64,000 nucleotides of DNA from Dreissena polymorpha (Eukaryota > Mollusca > Bivalvia > Myida > Dreissenidae), in assembly GCF_020536995.1 (NCBI RefSeq), contig NC_068362.1:101518189-101582188 (forward strand). Reading direction: 5' to 3'. The translations under genes were made by a program, and so were the position numbers. This document shows positions 1-13,100 of this stretch, piece after piece. Positions within the stretch are counted from its first letter, which is position 1. Every line of letters begins with the position of its first letter. Below the pieces are notes generated by a model. It was not told the DNA's origin. It saw nothing but the letters and a program-made list of their open reading frames with translations, and searched no databases.

Positions 1-109
1 TTGGAAATGCCATTAGCTATGCAACTGTTAAAATAAGTAGGAAATGTGATACAAAAAGCTTGTTTGCGAAAATAATAATTTCGGGTTTAAGTTAACAATG
101 CTTTTAGAG

Positions 110-345
110 TTTTTATGCCCCCCACCACTATAGTGGGGACATATTGTTTTTGCCCGGTCTGTTGGTCTTTTTGTTTGTTTGCCCAAACTTTAACATTTTG
201 CCATAACATTTGCAATATTGAAGATAGCAACTTCATATTTGGCATGCATGTGAATCTCATGGAGCAGCACATTTTGAGTGGTGAAAGGTCAAGGTCAAGG
301 TCATCCTTCAAGGTCAATGGTTAAAAAAAAATCAAAGCGGCGCAG
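110..345 (+). repeat. dispersed bivalve-type repeat (copy 1)
   Basis: The stretch runs from a 'ccccccaccactatagtgggg' region through 'ggcatgcatgtgaatctcat' to tandem AAGGTC units and 'cggcgcagaaggggac'. A diverged inverted copy lies at about 60,020-60,220 with the same order of blocks. I recall this module as a common interspersed repeat in bivalve genomes. The short open frames through it are incidental, because they run on both strands of repeat DNA. Confidence 0.65.
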
Positions 346-1103
346 AAGGGGACTAAGTGTTTCTGACAAACACATTAATTGTTTTTATATGGTTTCTTAA
401 GACTTTACCAACTCCAAAATAAGTCCTGATATGTCAAATTATAACGCATGCATCAAAATAATATATGTATTCCTGTTATGTGCTCAAAAGGCTAATCAAT
501 ATACACGAAGATTTGACATACCATTTTCGCGCAACTTACACCTCCGGAAGTGGGATAATGCTTCCGTGGTATATATACAGCATCAAAATGGCTGATGAGA
601 AACATTGACTCGACGGACCCTCATATGAGTTGGTCCTAATGAAATTAAAAAAAATAAGATCACAATCAAAAAGGTAAGGTGGCCTATGTAAGAATCTGCC
701 GGTCGTTCATTACTGCAGGCTGGTTTTTTACTTCTATCACCCTTATTATGCTTCTTCAGATTACAATAAATTAAATTGTAGTGATTCGATGAGTCGCACA
801 AGTGTCTGATACGAAATAAATAGAAGGTCAATGTGACGATTCAATTTTAGGAAAACGTTTGTTATGTAAAATCCATAGAAGGTCAATGTCACAATGCAAT
901 GCCGGGGTAAATATATGTAATATTGATGTTTAAGCATTTTTAGCCCCTTTTTTCACCCGATGGACATTTTTAAATTAATGCTAGTATGAAATCAGTACAT
1001 AGTTCTTTGTCATAGCTCAAAACATGAATGAACGTGGATTGTGGGTTATTTAGCGTCATCAGTGACAGTTCTTGGTTAATTGAATAACTTAATTTCATCG
1101 CAG
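346..1103 (+). promoter_or_regulatory. putative promoter and noncoding first exon of the decarboxylase gene
   Basis: A TATA-like run (tatatata, 570-577) is followed about 95 bases later by a strong splice donor (aag|gtaagg, intron from 674). A matching acceptor (cgcag) ends at 1103, eight bases before the start codon at 1112. This fits a short 5'UTR exon of about 600-673 and an intron of about 430 bases. It is inference from signals only; an unrelated upstream exon outside the window is possible. Confidence 0.35.
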
Positions 1104-1111
1104 AACACGGC

Positions 1112-4100
1112 ATGGATGCAGAGGAATTTTGCCGCCATGGAAAGGAGATGATAGACTATGTAGCCGACTATCTGGAGAACATTCGCGAGCGACGCGTGTT
1201 CCCGACAGTGGAGCCAGGGTACCTCCGGAAACTTATACCAGAAGAGGCGCCCGAGGAAGGCGAATCGTTTGAAGACATCTTCAAAGATGTGGAACGCGTA
1301 ATTATGCCAGGGGTGAGTGAGCTAATATGTTATGCGAATTTAGTAAGCTTTCTTAGTGAGGTGTAAATCTTTTCTCGTACAGATATTCTAGTTTGATATT
1401 TACTGCTTGGCCTAAATTACCAGGTACAGGTAACACTGCTATAGCATTCATGTTTTAAATGTGTCTTGGTCAAAGAGAAATACCTGAACTAACGGTATAA
1501 TAATCATGTTCTATTCTTTTCAATTTTTGCAACCTTGAATTACTACCATCAGACGGTAAACTACTTGTCTGCATAGATCATAAGGCAACCAGGCTTTGTA
1601 AATTTTATATACATGTATTACGAAAAATCATGTAAAGCTTAAACTTTAAAGTAGTAATTGCATGTTATGTACACCATCTTATAAAACATGTTGGCGATTT
1701 ACCACGATAATGCATTAAACGCAGAACAGCAACCCGGGCAATTTTCTGAGATGTTACTAATGCACGTTTTGTTGCCAGATTACTCACTGGCAGTCGCCCA
1801 ACTTCCACGCCTATTTCCCGACCGGCAGCTCCTACCCGGCAATTGTGGCGGACATCCTCTCGGGATCATTTGGCGGCGTAGGATTCTCCTGGGTATGTTT
1901 TGTCATAGGAATATGCAATTAAGCATCAATTGTATGCAAATGTACATATTATAAATGGTCGACGCTAGGATGTCGCCATTGTGATTTGCGTTTCGACTGA
2001 AATCGTTGTCTTTATAGTGGTACGATTTGTTATATGTTTTAAAAACAATACCAACAGCGATCAATTGTCTCGTTGGGCAGACAATTTTGTACTAAAATAA
2101 CCTCCTTGACGAGAACTTGTTAAACTTAAAAATTAATAAATTATATAATATTTCCAGTATTCTTCGGTATTAGTGAATGATTGGGTTACTGCAATAAATA
2201 ATACAAACGTAGTTGAGGCATTGTTTCTTTATTTACGGAAAGATTTTTATGTTATGATCATGACATATTATAGGGCAAGCTTAACTATCATCATTTTTCA
2301 GATAATGCTTTAGTAATTTTAAGTCTTATCTAACAAATAGACAACAATACATGAACGTTATACATTTCCATTAAGCAAAAAGGGTTTCTTAAATGTATAC
2401 CCAAGAATATAAGTTTGACTCTGTGTTATTTATTTCTATGTTAATGAAATCAGTCGAACTATACAAAATTATATGTAGACTTTTATTCATATCATTTATC
2501 ACTATTTGTTTGGAGATGACAAGTATGCAATTGTAAATAAACTCCATGGAAATATTTTAAGTATTACGAAACGGTTTTCTGCAAATAGTATGCCTGTAAA
2601 CCCTTAACAAACTATATGCATGCTAAAAGGCACATCAATAAACTTAAATATATTAATGATCTTTGTGCAAGTATTAGTGTTTAAAAAAGTGAATATAACA
2701 TCACACAATAATTAGGACTTATGTAGATCAGCATTTGTCTCTGCATACACAACTAACACATGCTTGCAAGGCTATAAATTTCAAACTATCTCTTTATACA
2801 CACATTCATTGTTTTCTTATTTGTGATATTAACTGTTTCACTATACTTTATAAATAATGTAATCCTTTCATAAGAGTTGCCATAAAGGGCACTTAAGCAG
2901 GAACACACACACACTTGACAAAAAAAAATAGATTTGGTAAAATAATGCTGCATAAAACTACAACTTCAAGGAATGAGGTATTTAGTCATATGATATGATT
3001 AACTTTTGAAAGGCGAGTAAAATAAATTACATTGTAGTTCATATTGAGCATATCAAATCTTGAATGACATTAACCCTGAATATATGAAAGAAATAACTTT
3101 CTTGAATAATGGACAATGCAATATGTGATCTTCGACGAATTAGGATGCGCATGTCAAACCTATGACGATGATGCATGTAAAATTTCCTCTGATTCTGATA
3201 TTTTTATTGTCTGAGATTCCGCGCGAGAACGAAAAGTGGCAATAATTTCGTGATAAATAGTTGGATCAGAACGTACTGACAAGAATGCGCATGTTCACTA
3301 TATAGGGATTCTGCATATCAAGTGTCATCAAATTCGTTCATTAGTGCCTGAAAGCTCACATATAAACTAAATGTAATACGAACGGAATGACAGACGGATG
3401 GAAGGACCGACGGACATGGAGTAGGAATGAAACGATTATCGGGGAAATTCTTTGCCGATCAACGCAAACTCGAATCGATCAAAAGTAGAATTCGGACGGA
3501 CAGTGAAAGCGTCGACAACATTCTCCCCCTTTTGGAGAACATACAACAAGATATTGCAATCAAAAGAACAACTTGCCTCATACAATTCGCTCTGCAAAGT
3601 CTATTCATTCGTTCATTAGTACAGTATGTTAATCAAGTGCAATGTAATTCGTTGTTTTTGCTATTTGTTTTGTTGTTAGTGTACCATAATTAATTTGTTT
3701 CAATTCCAACTGTCGGTTTAGTATACAATTTATACCGACCTGATTTTGTATGCGAGTTTTGGTTTGAAATGACAGTCAATTTTAAGTTTCTTCGCTAATA
3801 ATTCCTTAATTTTGTATGAACAAAAATTGTTATGTGAATAGATGCTTATTGTTTATGAAAGAAATTTCATATCAAACTAATATAACAATAGATAGTTATA
3901 TCTTAGTATTGTTTGTGTACGTATTGTAATTTATTTATGCAAATAATGTATCGAAGGCCTCGAGCCCCGCGTGCACAGAACTAGAGGTCGTGGTTCTAGA
4001 CTGGCTGGCAAAGATGCTGGAACTACCCGAGAGCTTCCTTGCGTCTTCAGGTGGAACTGGAGGTGGCGTCATTCAGGTAAGTTGTGTAACGTTCATGCCG

Positions 4101-7100
4101 CCATACTGTGCACAAGTTACGTCATTATATCATAGGTTGTGGTGTAACACGGGTCAGGCAAATGGATTGACCCAACAGAAAGCTTACTCTCGTTTTACGT
4201 TGAAACACGGAGCGTTGTTAAGTGAATGTTAAACAAGTGACAATAATCATTTAGATCTATAAACACTCAAATTCAACGAATGCTTCGTAAAATAAAGTTC
4301 ACCAATAAAAAAAAATCAGTTTTCCTTATAGCAACAGCCAAAATTTCCCACCACAATATCCGAACATTTACAAGCGAACGCGAGATTGGCTTCGGGCAGC
4401 GTCGGAAGCATGACGTAATTCTCACGAATAATCGTTATATTATTAATAAGCGGAGCTCAAGCGAGAACGTCCTGCTCTAAGCGATTTAGTTTGAAAACAA
4501 AAGAAAAGAAAGCGTGCAAAAATGAAAGTGTATGTGGGGCAATACATAACTAAATGGAACTGCGTCAATGATTGAATGGCGTTTTCCCATGATTTCGAAG
4601 TTGCCCGTAGTCTATTATAATTGCGCACGGACCTTAGAGAAAGCACATGCCCGTGCGCTCCAAATCATGCAAATTAACGCCAACCGAATGAATCCGATCC
4701 TGTCAGTGACTCAAGATCATCCGTCAAACGAAACAAGATGACATCTTGATGGTCTTCTTAATGTAATTAACCTTCGTATGACACGTTTTGTTGTTGGACG
4801 TTTTAATATAGCATGATAGTATTGGGCAGTGTTTATGAGTCTTTAAATGACATCATATATATATATATATAGGCTGTGATGCTAGACTTACTGGACATGA
4901 CTCTATAGATGAAACGTTTTTTAGGAAATGGTATCATTCGTAAAGTGATATTAGATAAATATCGAAGAACGTCAAACAGAAATACATGACACCATGTAAG
5001 TGATGACCATGAGATGAACGACTTCAAGCATGGACGTGGTTAATACGCGTACATCTACAAACATATGTATTCTTAACTGTATATTATTCATTGGCGTTAT
5101 ATAGATGTAATGAGTGAAAAACGGGCGAAGTGTACACAGTTGTCTCCGAAGTTGTTTACCAAAGATTATAACTCATTTAATACAATGTGTTATTATTGTT
5201 TAAATAAATAAATGTCGCAGAAGAAAAACGAAATGTTTATAACGGCCATAACATTTCTAATACTTTATTAGCCCAAATTAAGTAAAGGTTGAAGTTTTTA
5301 CCGACCTATTTATGTATTTTGGAAGTTGGTATTTTCTCCAGGGAACTGCATCTGAGGCAACGTTGGTGGCGCTTCTTTCTGCGCGTGCGCGAGAAATCCT
5401 ACGTTACAAACAGACGAACGGGCACTCAGACGACGGCGTCATCATGTCCAAATTTGTCGCATATTGCTCTGACCAGGTACTTATTTTAATGAGAATATTT
5501 TAAATGTTTGTTCGCCAAATACACATCAACGCTTTGAACTTAGGTAGCTCTCTGTGGTATTACTTTACTATACGTAATTACCGATACAAGGATAAATGTA
5601 CAAAATTACGAATTGCTCCTGCCCATCTCAAGCTGTTGTTGCTTACACATGATCTAAGTACTCTATGATACCTATCATACGCCAATGCTTAGTTATTATG
5701 TTACCGTATCTGTTTTGTAACCGGATAAACGTTGTTGAAAATATAACAATTTAATTATGAATGGTATGCGGATTTATGATGGAAAACATGACGTACGCCT
5801 CTCCGGCGCCGTTTCATCGGCACACCTTAATGTATTTTTACATGTATACTGATAATGATCCCATGCCCTGTTTATTGTCTACTCCAGTCACACAGCTCCG
5901 TGGAAAAGGCAGGGCTTATCGCGTGCATCAGGATGAGGAAGCTCCCTACTGACGCGGACTGCTCCCTTAGGGGACAGACCCTTCGGGACGCTATCAACGA
6001 GGACCGGGCACATGGGCTCATACCTATATACGTAAGAGGGTTCTTTCAGGATCGATGTGCTTATATTAATGTTTGCATGTACAATATATGTCCAAATATT
6101 TTTTTTACAGATTTACGTGAGAACAAATTCAACTTAAACAGAAAAAGACATTATCATGACGAAATAAAAAAAATTATACGGAATATATATGTGCCCATGT
6201 TTATTTTTTTCGCGTTCGAACGGAGAATCAAAACATGTATATACTTTTGTGATTGTTTTCGATTAAAAAAAGATTTTTTTATACGTTTGTTCAAATTTAA
6301 TAAAACCTTTATTTATTCCATTGTATTCATGGCACTTATCGAATAGCAGATGGCACCAATGAACATAGTTTAAAGTAACAAACATTACCTATTTAGGCAA
6401 GTATGTTGTGTATTCCATAGCATTTCCTTTATAAAACATTTGTAAAATAAGGTAGACTAGTGTAAGTGTTTTTTCACCATTAAATGCACGTGTAATACAT
6501 AAAACTACAAGATTGCTTTTTTACAAATTAACTATTTACATTTCGATTGGGATCTTTGCAATCTTTGAAAAGTCTCCTTTGGTAACGCTCTTGTTGACGA
6601 TAGTGACAATTATGAATATTTCGGTACATAATAGTACAACAAAATATGAAAGTCAGCCTATCCATGCTTTCGAATTGTGTCTAAAAATGAACGTGTTGTA
6701 TTCGGCCTTTGTAATCTTTTTTGTAATCTGTTTTTTAATGCACGTATATGTTTAGTACAAATATGTTATCGCAGGTCTGTGCTACTCTCGGGACTACCCC
6801 ATCGTGCGCATTCGACTGTGTAAAAGAACTTGGCGTTGTCTGTACGTATACGATAAACTTTCTTACTAACGCCTAAGTTTATACCTGTTCGCGACCTTAT
6901 AAACTTTATATTGCTTGTTAACCATAATGAAGTAAGAAACATCGTTATCCACTTCCATTATTTGTTCCGCTTCTTAAGCGTTTATTTTACACTGGCAAAA
7001 AATATTATTTTGCATTTTCGTTTCTAAAAAACATTCACCTTAAAGATTGCAAACGTTTTATTCTTACATCAATGCGATTGCAAGCCTATTTGCATCTAGC

Positions 7101-10100
7101 GTCATAACACATAATACATAATAAGAATCTAAAATCCTTATTAGAATGTTGAATCTCTTAAACTCCACTGTCTCCTTATTTTACCTTCTGAAAGCAAAAA
7201 AATATTAAATTAATGAATACAACTTGTTCTCTAATAGGAGGTTTGCATGTTTTTTTTACATAAGAAGAACAATATGTTAATTGTTAATACCAGGTCAAGA
7301 GGAGAGCATATGGATGCACATCGACGCTGCCTATGCAGGAAGCGCTTTTATATGTCCAGAGTTCCGCCCCTTGTTGGAAGGAGTCGAGGTGCAGTTTGGT
7401 TTCCAAACTTCTCGCAGTTATCACCTCACTAGCGGTAACAAGCGATTGAATGAAAATGCTCGGAACCATTCCAACCTCTACCGGGAGGTTGTTTTGTTCC
7501 TTTCAACCTCATACATTTCACAATAGTATACCTCATACCTCCCGCAGCGGGTTTTCTCACTTGTTTACAACTGCCATTTTCAGCCCAAAAATCTTCGCGA
7601 TCTGCAGGATTAAATTCAAACAACACGTTTATTCCATTATTTTCCCTGATATGGATATAATTACGTTTTATTTTCTTCAAATTGCAAAAAAATGAAAATT
7701 AATAAATATATGTAATTTAAAAAACATGAACACTTACGCATACGTTTTGAGAAGAGCCAACTTAGACGAATAATTCCTTTTTTTTTAATTCACATTTACA
7801 TTGATTATTAAAGTGATAGTTGAATGTTTCTTTTCCAGTTTGCTGAGTCGTTTAATTTCAACGCACACAAGTGGCTAAAAGTGAATTTCGACTGTTCTGT
7901 CATGTGGTAAGTACAGTCATTATCGTAGTAAACGTTGTCGTGGACGATAATTACTTTAGTTAAATAGTATCTGTTGTTCAATTAAAAAAATTCACATTTT
8001 AAATAATGAAGTAAGGTTTTTGTTTGATTTCGATTAATACCGATAACCCAATAAGTCTTATCCCTAGCCGAGTTGTACTTCACTTTTCATGACCGCTAAC
8101 CTCAAAGACTGAAATCAGCAAGGGTCTAATATCCCATGGCCCCTTAAAGTTTTGATGGTCATATTGAGTTTTAGATAAAACGTATATGAGTTCTGAAAGC
8201 GAAGTATTGAATAAACCATGATGTAAGTTGTTGTTTCTTACTTACACAAGTGATACCATACGTCTATGTTGTGGACTCAATGACAACACTCGTGTATATA
8301 TACTCCACTTTGGCTGGTAGTATTATACCTAATTGAAGATGGAAATAGAGGTAAAGGTCATTGTGCCTTTTTTCCAATAACAATGCCTATAGCGCGCCTT
8401 TTGTACAAGGTGCATTTTACTCTGTGTTTTGTCATTCATATTTTGGCAAATAATGTGAACATTAAAAGATATGGATAAATACAATTAAACGATATCATGT
8501 TGAAAAAGAAGAGAGATATATAATATAATAATTTTTCATAGTTTTATCTTCCATGCAGCCATCAATTAATAATGATCAGTTCAATTCCACTATGCATACA
8601 TTCAATTACCTTAAAAATTATCATTCTTACGTCAACGCAAGCACGATAAATCGAGTAGTTACAATTTCTCCGCTGTGTGATCGTTGCCAATCGGAGTCGG
8701 TATGTTTAAAAGCTCATGCAGTTTACTATCGAAGGGAATGACCACCAATAATATTCATTATGTTCATTGTTACAATTATAGTTTAAACATACATGTCAAA
8801 TAATATTGTTATGTTTAAATTTTCAACTATGTAAATTGTTAAGGTTGAGCCATCACAAAAGTTGATCTTGTGCATTGTCTAATTAAAACTGTTCAACGAA
8901 ATAATGTACAAAATGTAAAATATACATTTACTTGTATTTTGAAATCGCATAATCAACGCACAAAACATTGTCACAACGTAAACACTTCTTTACAAGGGTG
9001 AATGCGAAAGTATACGGATTGGCAACAGTAACTTTAACGAACTTTCAATTTTCACGGTGGGCATGTAAACACATCTAGATTGGTCAACGTGTATCTTTAC
9101 ATCTTGCAATAGTACAAGTTAACAGTTTCACTGTTGTTAAGTGTGTAATCCAGGATGTCGGTCGTACGCAAGTAACTGGTGTGGCCTAGCCTAAGTGAGA
9201 AAAAAAGTAACTCTTGTTTAAAATGGCCGTTAACGGAGGAATGTTTTCGTCGGAATTTTATAAAGGTTTGTAGGTTTATCATGCTTATTCGACATTTTCC
9301 TGCATATGTTTTACATTCTGAATTTTGTTCTTTTAAGAGATAAAGGTATCTTGTACATACTTTAATTGATATCTTGAAAAATAAACAGAAAACAATCAAA
9401 GTAAATATTGACTAAAATGTAATCACAAATTTTGACAATTCAACAAATCGTACAATATTTCATGTTTATTACTTGGTGCAGTGCAAACAAGATCTTGCAG
9501 TCCCCTTTCATGACTGGGGCTGTTGAGTATTTTCGTCTAGTATTTTCAGATATTCATATTTCATTTGAAGTTTATGGCATGTACTAGTACAGTTTAAAAT
9601 GTGTTTGTTGGTATAGTAAACCTCAATGTCAAGAAATTTTGATGATGATAGTTTGTTAAGTGTCAATTAGTACTTTAATATGTGTATAGCAAGGTTTGAA
9701 CCAGAGTTCAAATGCATCTAATAAATATCAGTAATAACATAGACACAAAACCATAAATATACACTTATATTAACACATACTCTTTTTATTGATTATGCAA
9801 ACATAAATATAAAATTGTTTATTCATATAGTTCGTAAGACAAAAAGCTTCCCGTTAACACCACGGGATTCAGCAGAGTCCCTGGTGGCACTGCAGTTGTA
9901 ATATTAAACTTGTTGTTAAACTTGTTGCATAACAACACCTTCCGTGTCGTTCGAAGGTATTCATGTACTCCTCACACAGCTTCGATCCTTAGATGTGTGA
10001 TGTCTCCACCTTAAAAATTAACATTTTCGAAAATTGAAAAATGAAATTTCAGACCTTGTTTATTTGAACGAATATTATTTGACATGTATGTATAATCTAT

Positions 10101-13100
10101 AATTGCAATATGGAGCATATCAGCTGAATACACGACAGGTGCAACATTTCTCGTGATAAATATTATTGGAGGTCTTTCCCTTCCATAAACCTCTGGGCCT
10201 TGTTGTTTCAGATAAAACAGGGTAATGAAACAGGGTAATGATTTAAACATTTGGTAGAAGATCAACACGCAATGTTAATGTTAACCCTGCCCTTAAACGC
10301 ATTCTCGTTGCTGATTGGACGCTGAACAGCACAGTTTGGTGACTGGAAAGTTACCTGAGAACTTCTAGTGGTGCATCCGTGTCAGCATACATGGCTGTGT
10401 AATGTGATTTTATTATTCAATACTCTGATATATCAGTGGACGATCTATTACCCCATTTCGACTGTATATCGATTAATCGGAGTTAACTAAGTGAATGACC
10501 AGATCTACTGATGTGAACGTCCCGTGTATTAAAAAACAGTATACATGCGGATTATCGGAAGTCCAAGTGACCTCCACCATTTGTAAAACGGACGTACGAC
10601 TGCCGTTTTGGGGCGTTATTTACGCCCGGATGTCCATTAACACGGTAGTTTTCTCACTCTTGGTTTGTCCTGAGAATGAGCCACACAAGTTATCGTTTGG
10701 GAAATGAGTTGTCAAGATGATGCTCATCAGTCTGTCATAATCCAGTATACCTGTAAAAAGCGAACTTGCAACTAATAAGCAAGGACAGGTAGTTATCACT
10801 CATGCATCTATAGGGATACGAAATTAAAATGATATGCATTTAGACTTATTTAGTACTACACATGAATCATTTTCCACATTTTTCTAGCAACATTAAGTTA
10901 TATAATGCTGAAAAACTAAAAAATCAAACGTCATGATGTAATGGACATGGTGTCCACCTAGCCGCAGGGAGGTCACGGGTTCAATCCCCACACATTATTT
11001 AAAATTCTTCCAAACACACACAGTACTGGTATTATGCCCATGAAACGGACTGAAGAGCATTTTAAATAAGTAGTAGGTACTTTAAATGCAATCGAGCTTA
11101 AATAAATAGGTTTGAACTTAATACTAAAACCCTGATAAATACATTTTATATTGAATCAATCGAATGTGGACAATCATTAAAAATAATGAATACAATATAC
11201 AAATTCTACTTTAAAATAAATAATCATGATCATGTAAGAATAACTGAATAATGATTATGATGAATTCTATGTACACTACCTAAATGATAATACTAAAGCA
11301 CAAAATGTTAATTTATGAAAATAATTTTTAATTTAACAATATCATGGTATTTAGAAATAGATACATCCAATAATTATATAGACACATACATTAATTATAT
11401 AAGTAATCAGCCCAGAGATTATTGTGTTTAATTTGTTTATACATGACCTGTCATCATAGGTTTTTTAGCCAGTTCTACAATCGGCAATGATAGTCTGTTT
11501 TGCATAAATATTCCATCGTCTATGATCGTGAACAATAACCTGATTAAATAATGTTGGAAAAGTCAATCATTTGCATAAAAGGTCAAAATGCAAAACTTAT
11601 AAACGTAGACAGTGCTTTTTATATCAAAGTTACGGTAGAACGTTTGGCGCTAGTTAAACGCGAGTCGTACATAGCCTTATAACAATAGACAGATAACCTT
11701 TTGGGTAGTTAAGTAGCATTTAGGTCATAATATACTACATAGTTTTTCTATATAATTCAATGTAAAAGCGACAACTTTAAGCGGAAACAAATGCAACATT
11801 TTGCACATAGAGACCCCCATAACCATACCTTTTCTTAACGGTTATTCTAAGCGGAATCGATTTATGCAATAAAAAAGGTTTGTCATGTTCAATCCAAGAA
11901 AGAACTTGACACGAATCAAAATCGACTGTTTTTGCAACTTTTGTTTTCGGCAATTTCTTAGTGGAATGTAACCTTTTTCAGTGCAATGTTTTACTATAGT
12001 CTTGAAGTGTATCATATTTCAGAGATTCAGTAGTAAACACCTATTTTTGCCCTACCATTATCTCCGAAATATAAAACCCGAACAATAGCTTAAATGGTAA
12101 AACATGCCTTCCTGTCAACTATGATATTTTTTTAGAGAGTACAGCCCTACATGAAACGATTATTTAGTACACTGTAACCTATAAGACAACGTTTACTGTT
12201 AACATCGCGAAACATTAGCATTTCTCGATACTTATTAACCTATTTTGTATGTGCATGCCACATTTCAGACCGAAATTTCACGTAGAAATGCTTGAAAATG
12301 CATTTTATTATAACGCCTGGTAAGCCATCTGGTTTCGCGGTCGGAGCTTTGATTTATAAAGGGCATTCAGGAGTAAAAAAAATAATCCTTTATAATTAAA
12401 ATCGGTCTTAATACTGGAATATTGTTACAGGCTATGAAGAAAAAGAAGTAAACAACTATTAAAACGTGTTCATGAGTTCTTTCATCACAAATTGTTGCGA
12501 TTTGAGATGCTCAAGACGAGTTTTTGTACGAGTTTTTTCTTATTTTCCTCTGAAAACGCATGTTTCATAAAAAACTCGCAACGCTCCTTAAGTTCATGAA
12601 ACAAACGCATTTATGCCGTGAAACTTGCCCAAACGCGTAAAACCCCGCCCCAAAAATGGTGTTTTCTGTATTAAAATACAGCTCCTTTGTGACTGGACCT
12701 GGTTTGCGTTTATGTCATAATATATTAAATAGTTTCCCCATATAATTCAATGTAAAAGCGACAACTTTAAGCGAAAACAAATGCAACATTTTGCATATGG
12801 AGACCCCCATAACCATACCTTTTCTTAAAGGCCATTCTAAGCGGAATCGAATTTTGCAATAAAAAAGATATGTCATGTTCAATCCGAGAAAGAACTTGAC
12901 ACGAATCGACTGTTTTTGCAACTTTTTTTTTCGACCGTTTCTTAGTGGAATGTAACATTTTTCAGTGCAATGTTTTACTATAGTCTTCAAGTCTATCATT
13001 TTCCAGGGATTCAGTAGTGAACACCTATTCATGTCCTACCATTATCTCCGAAAGATAAAACCCGAACAATAGTTTAAAGGGTAAAACATGCCTTCCTATC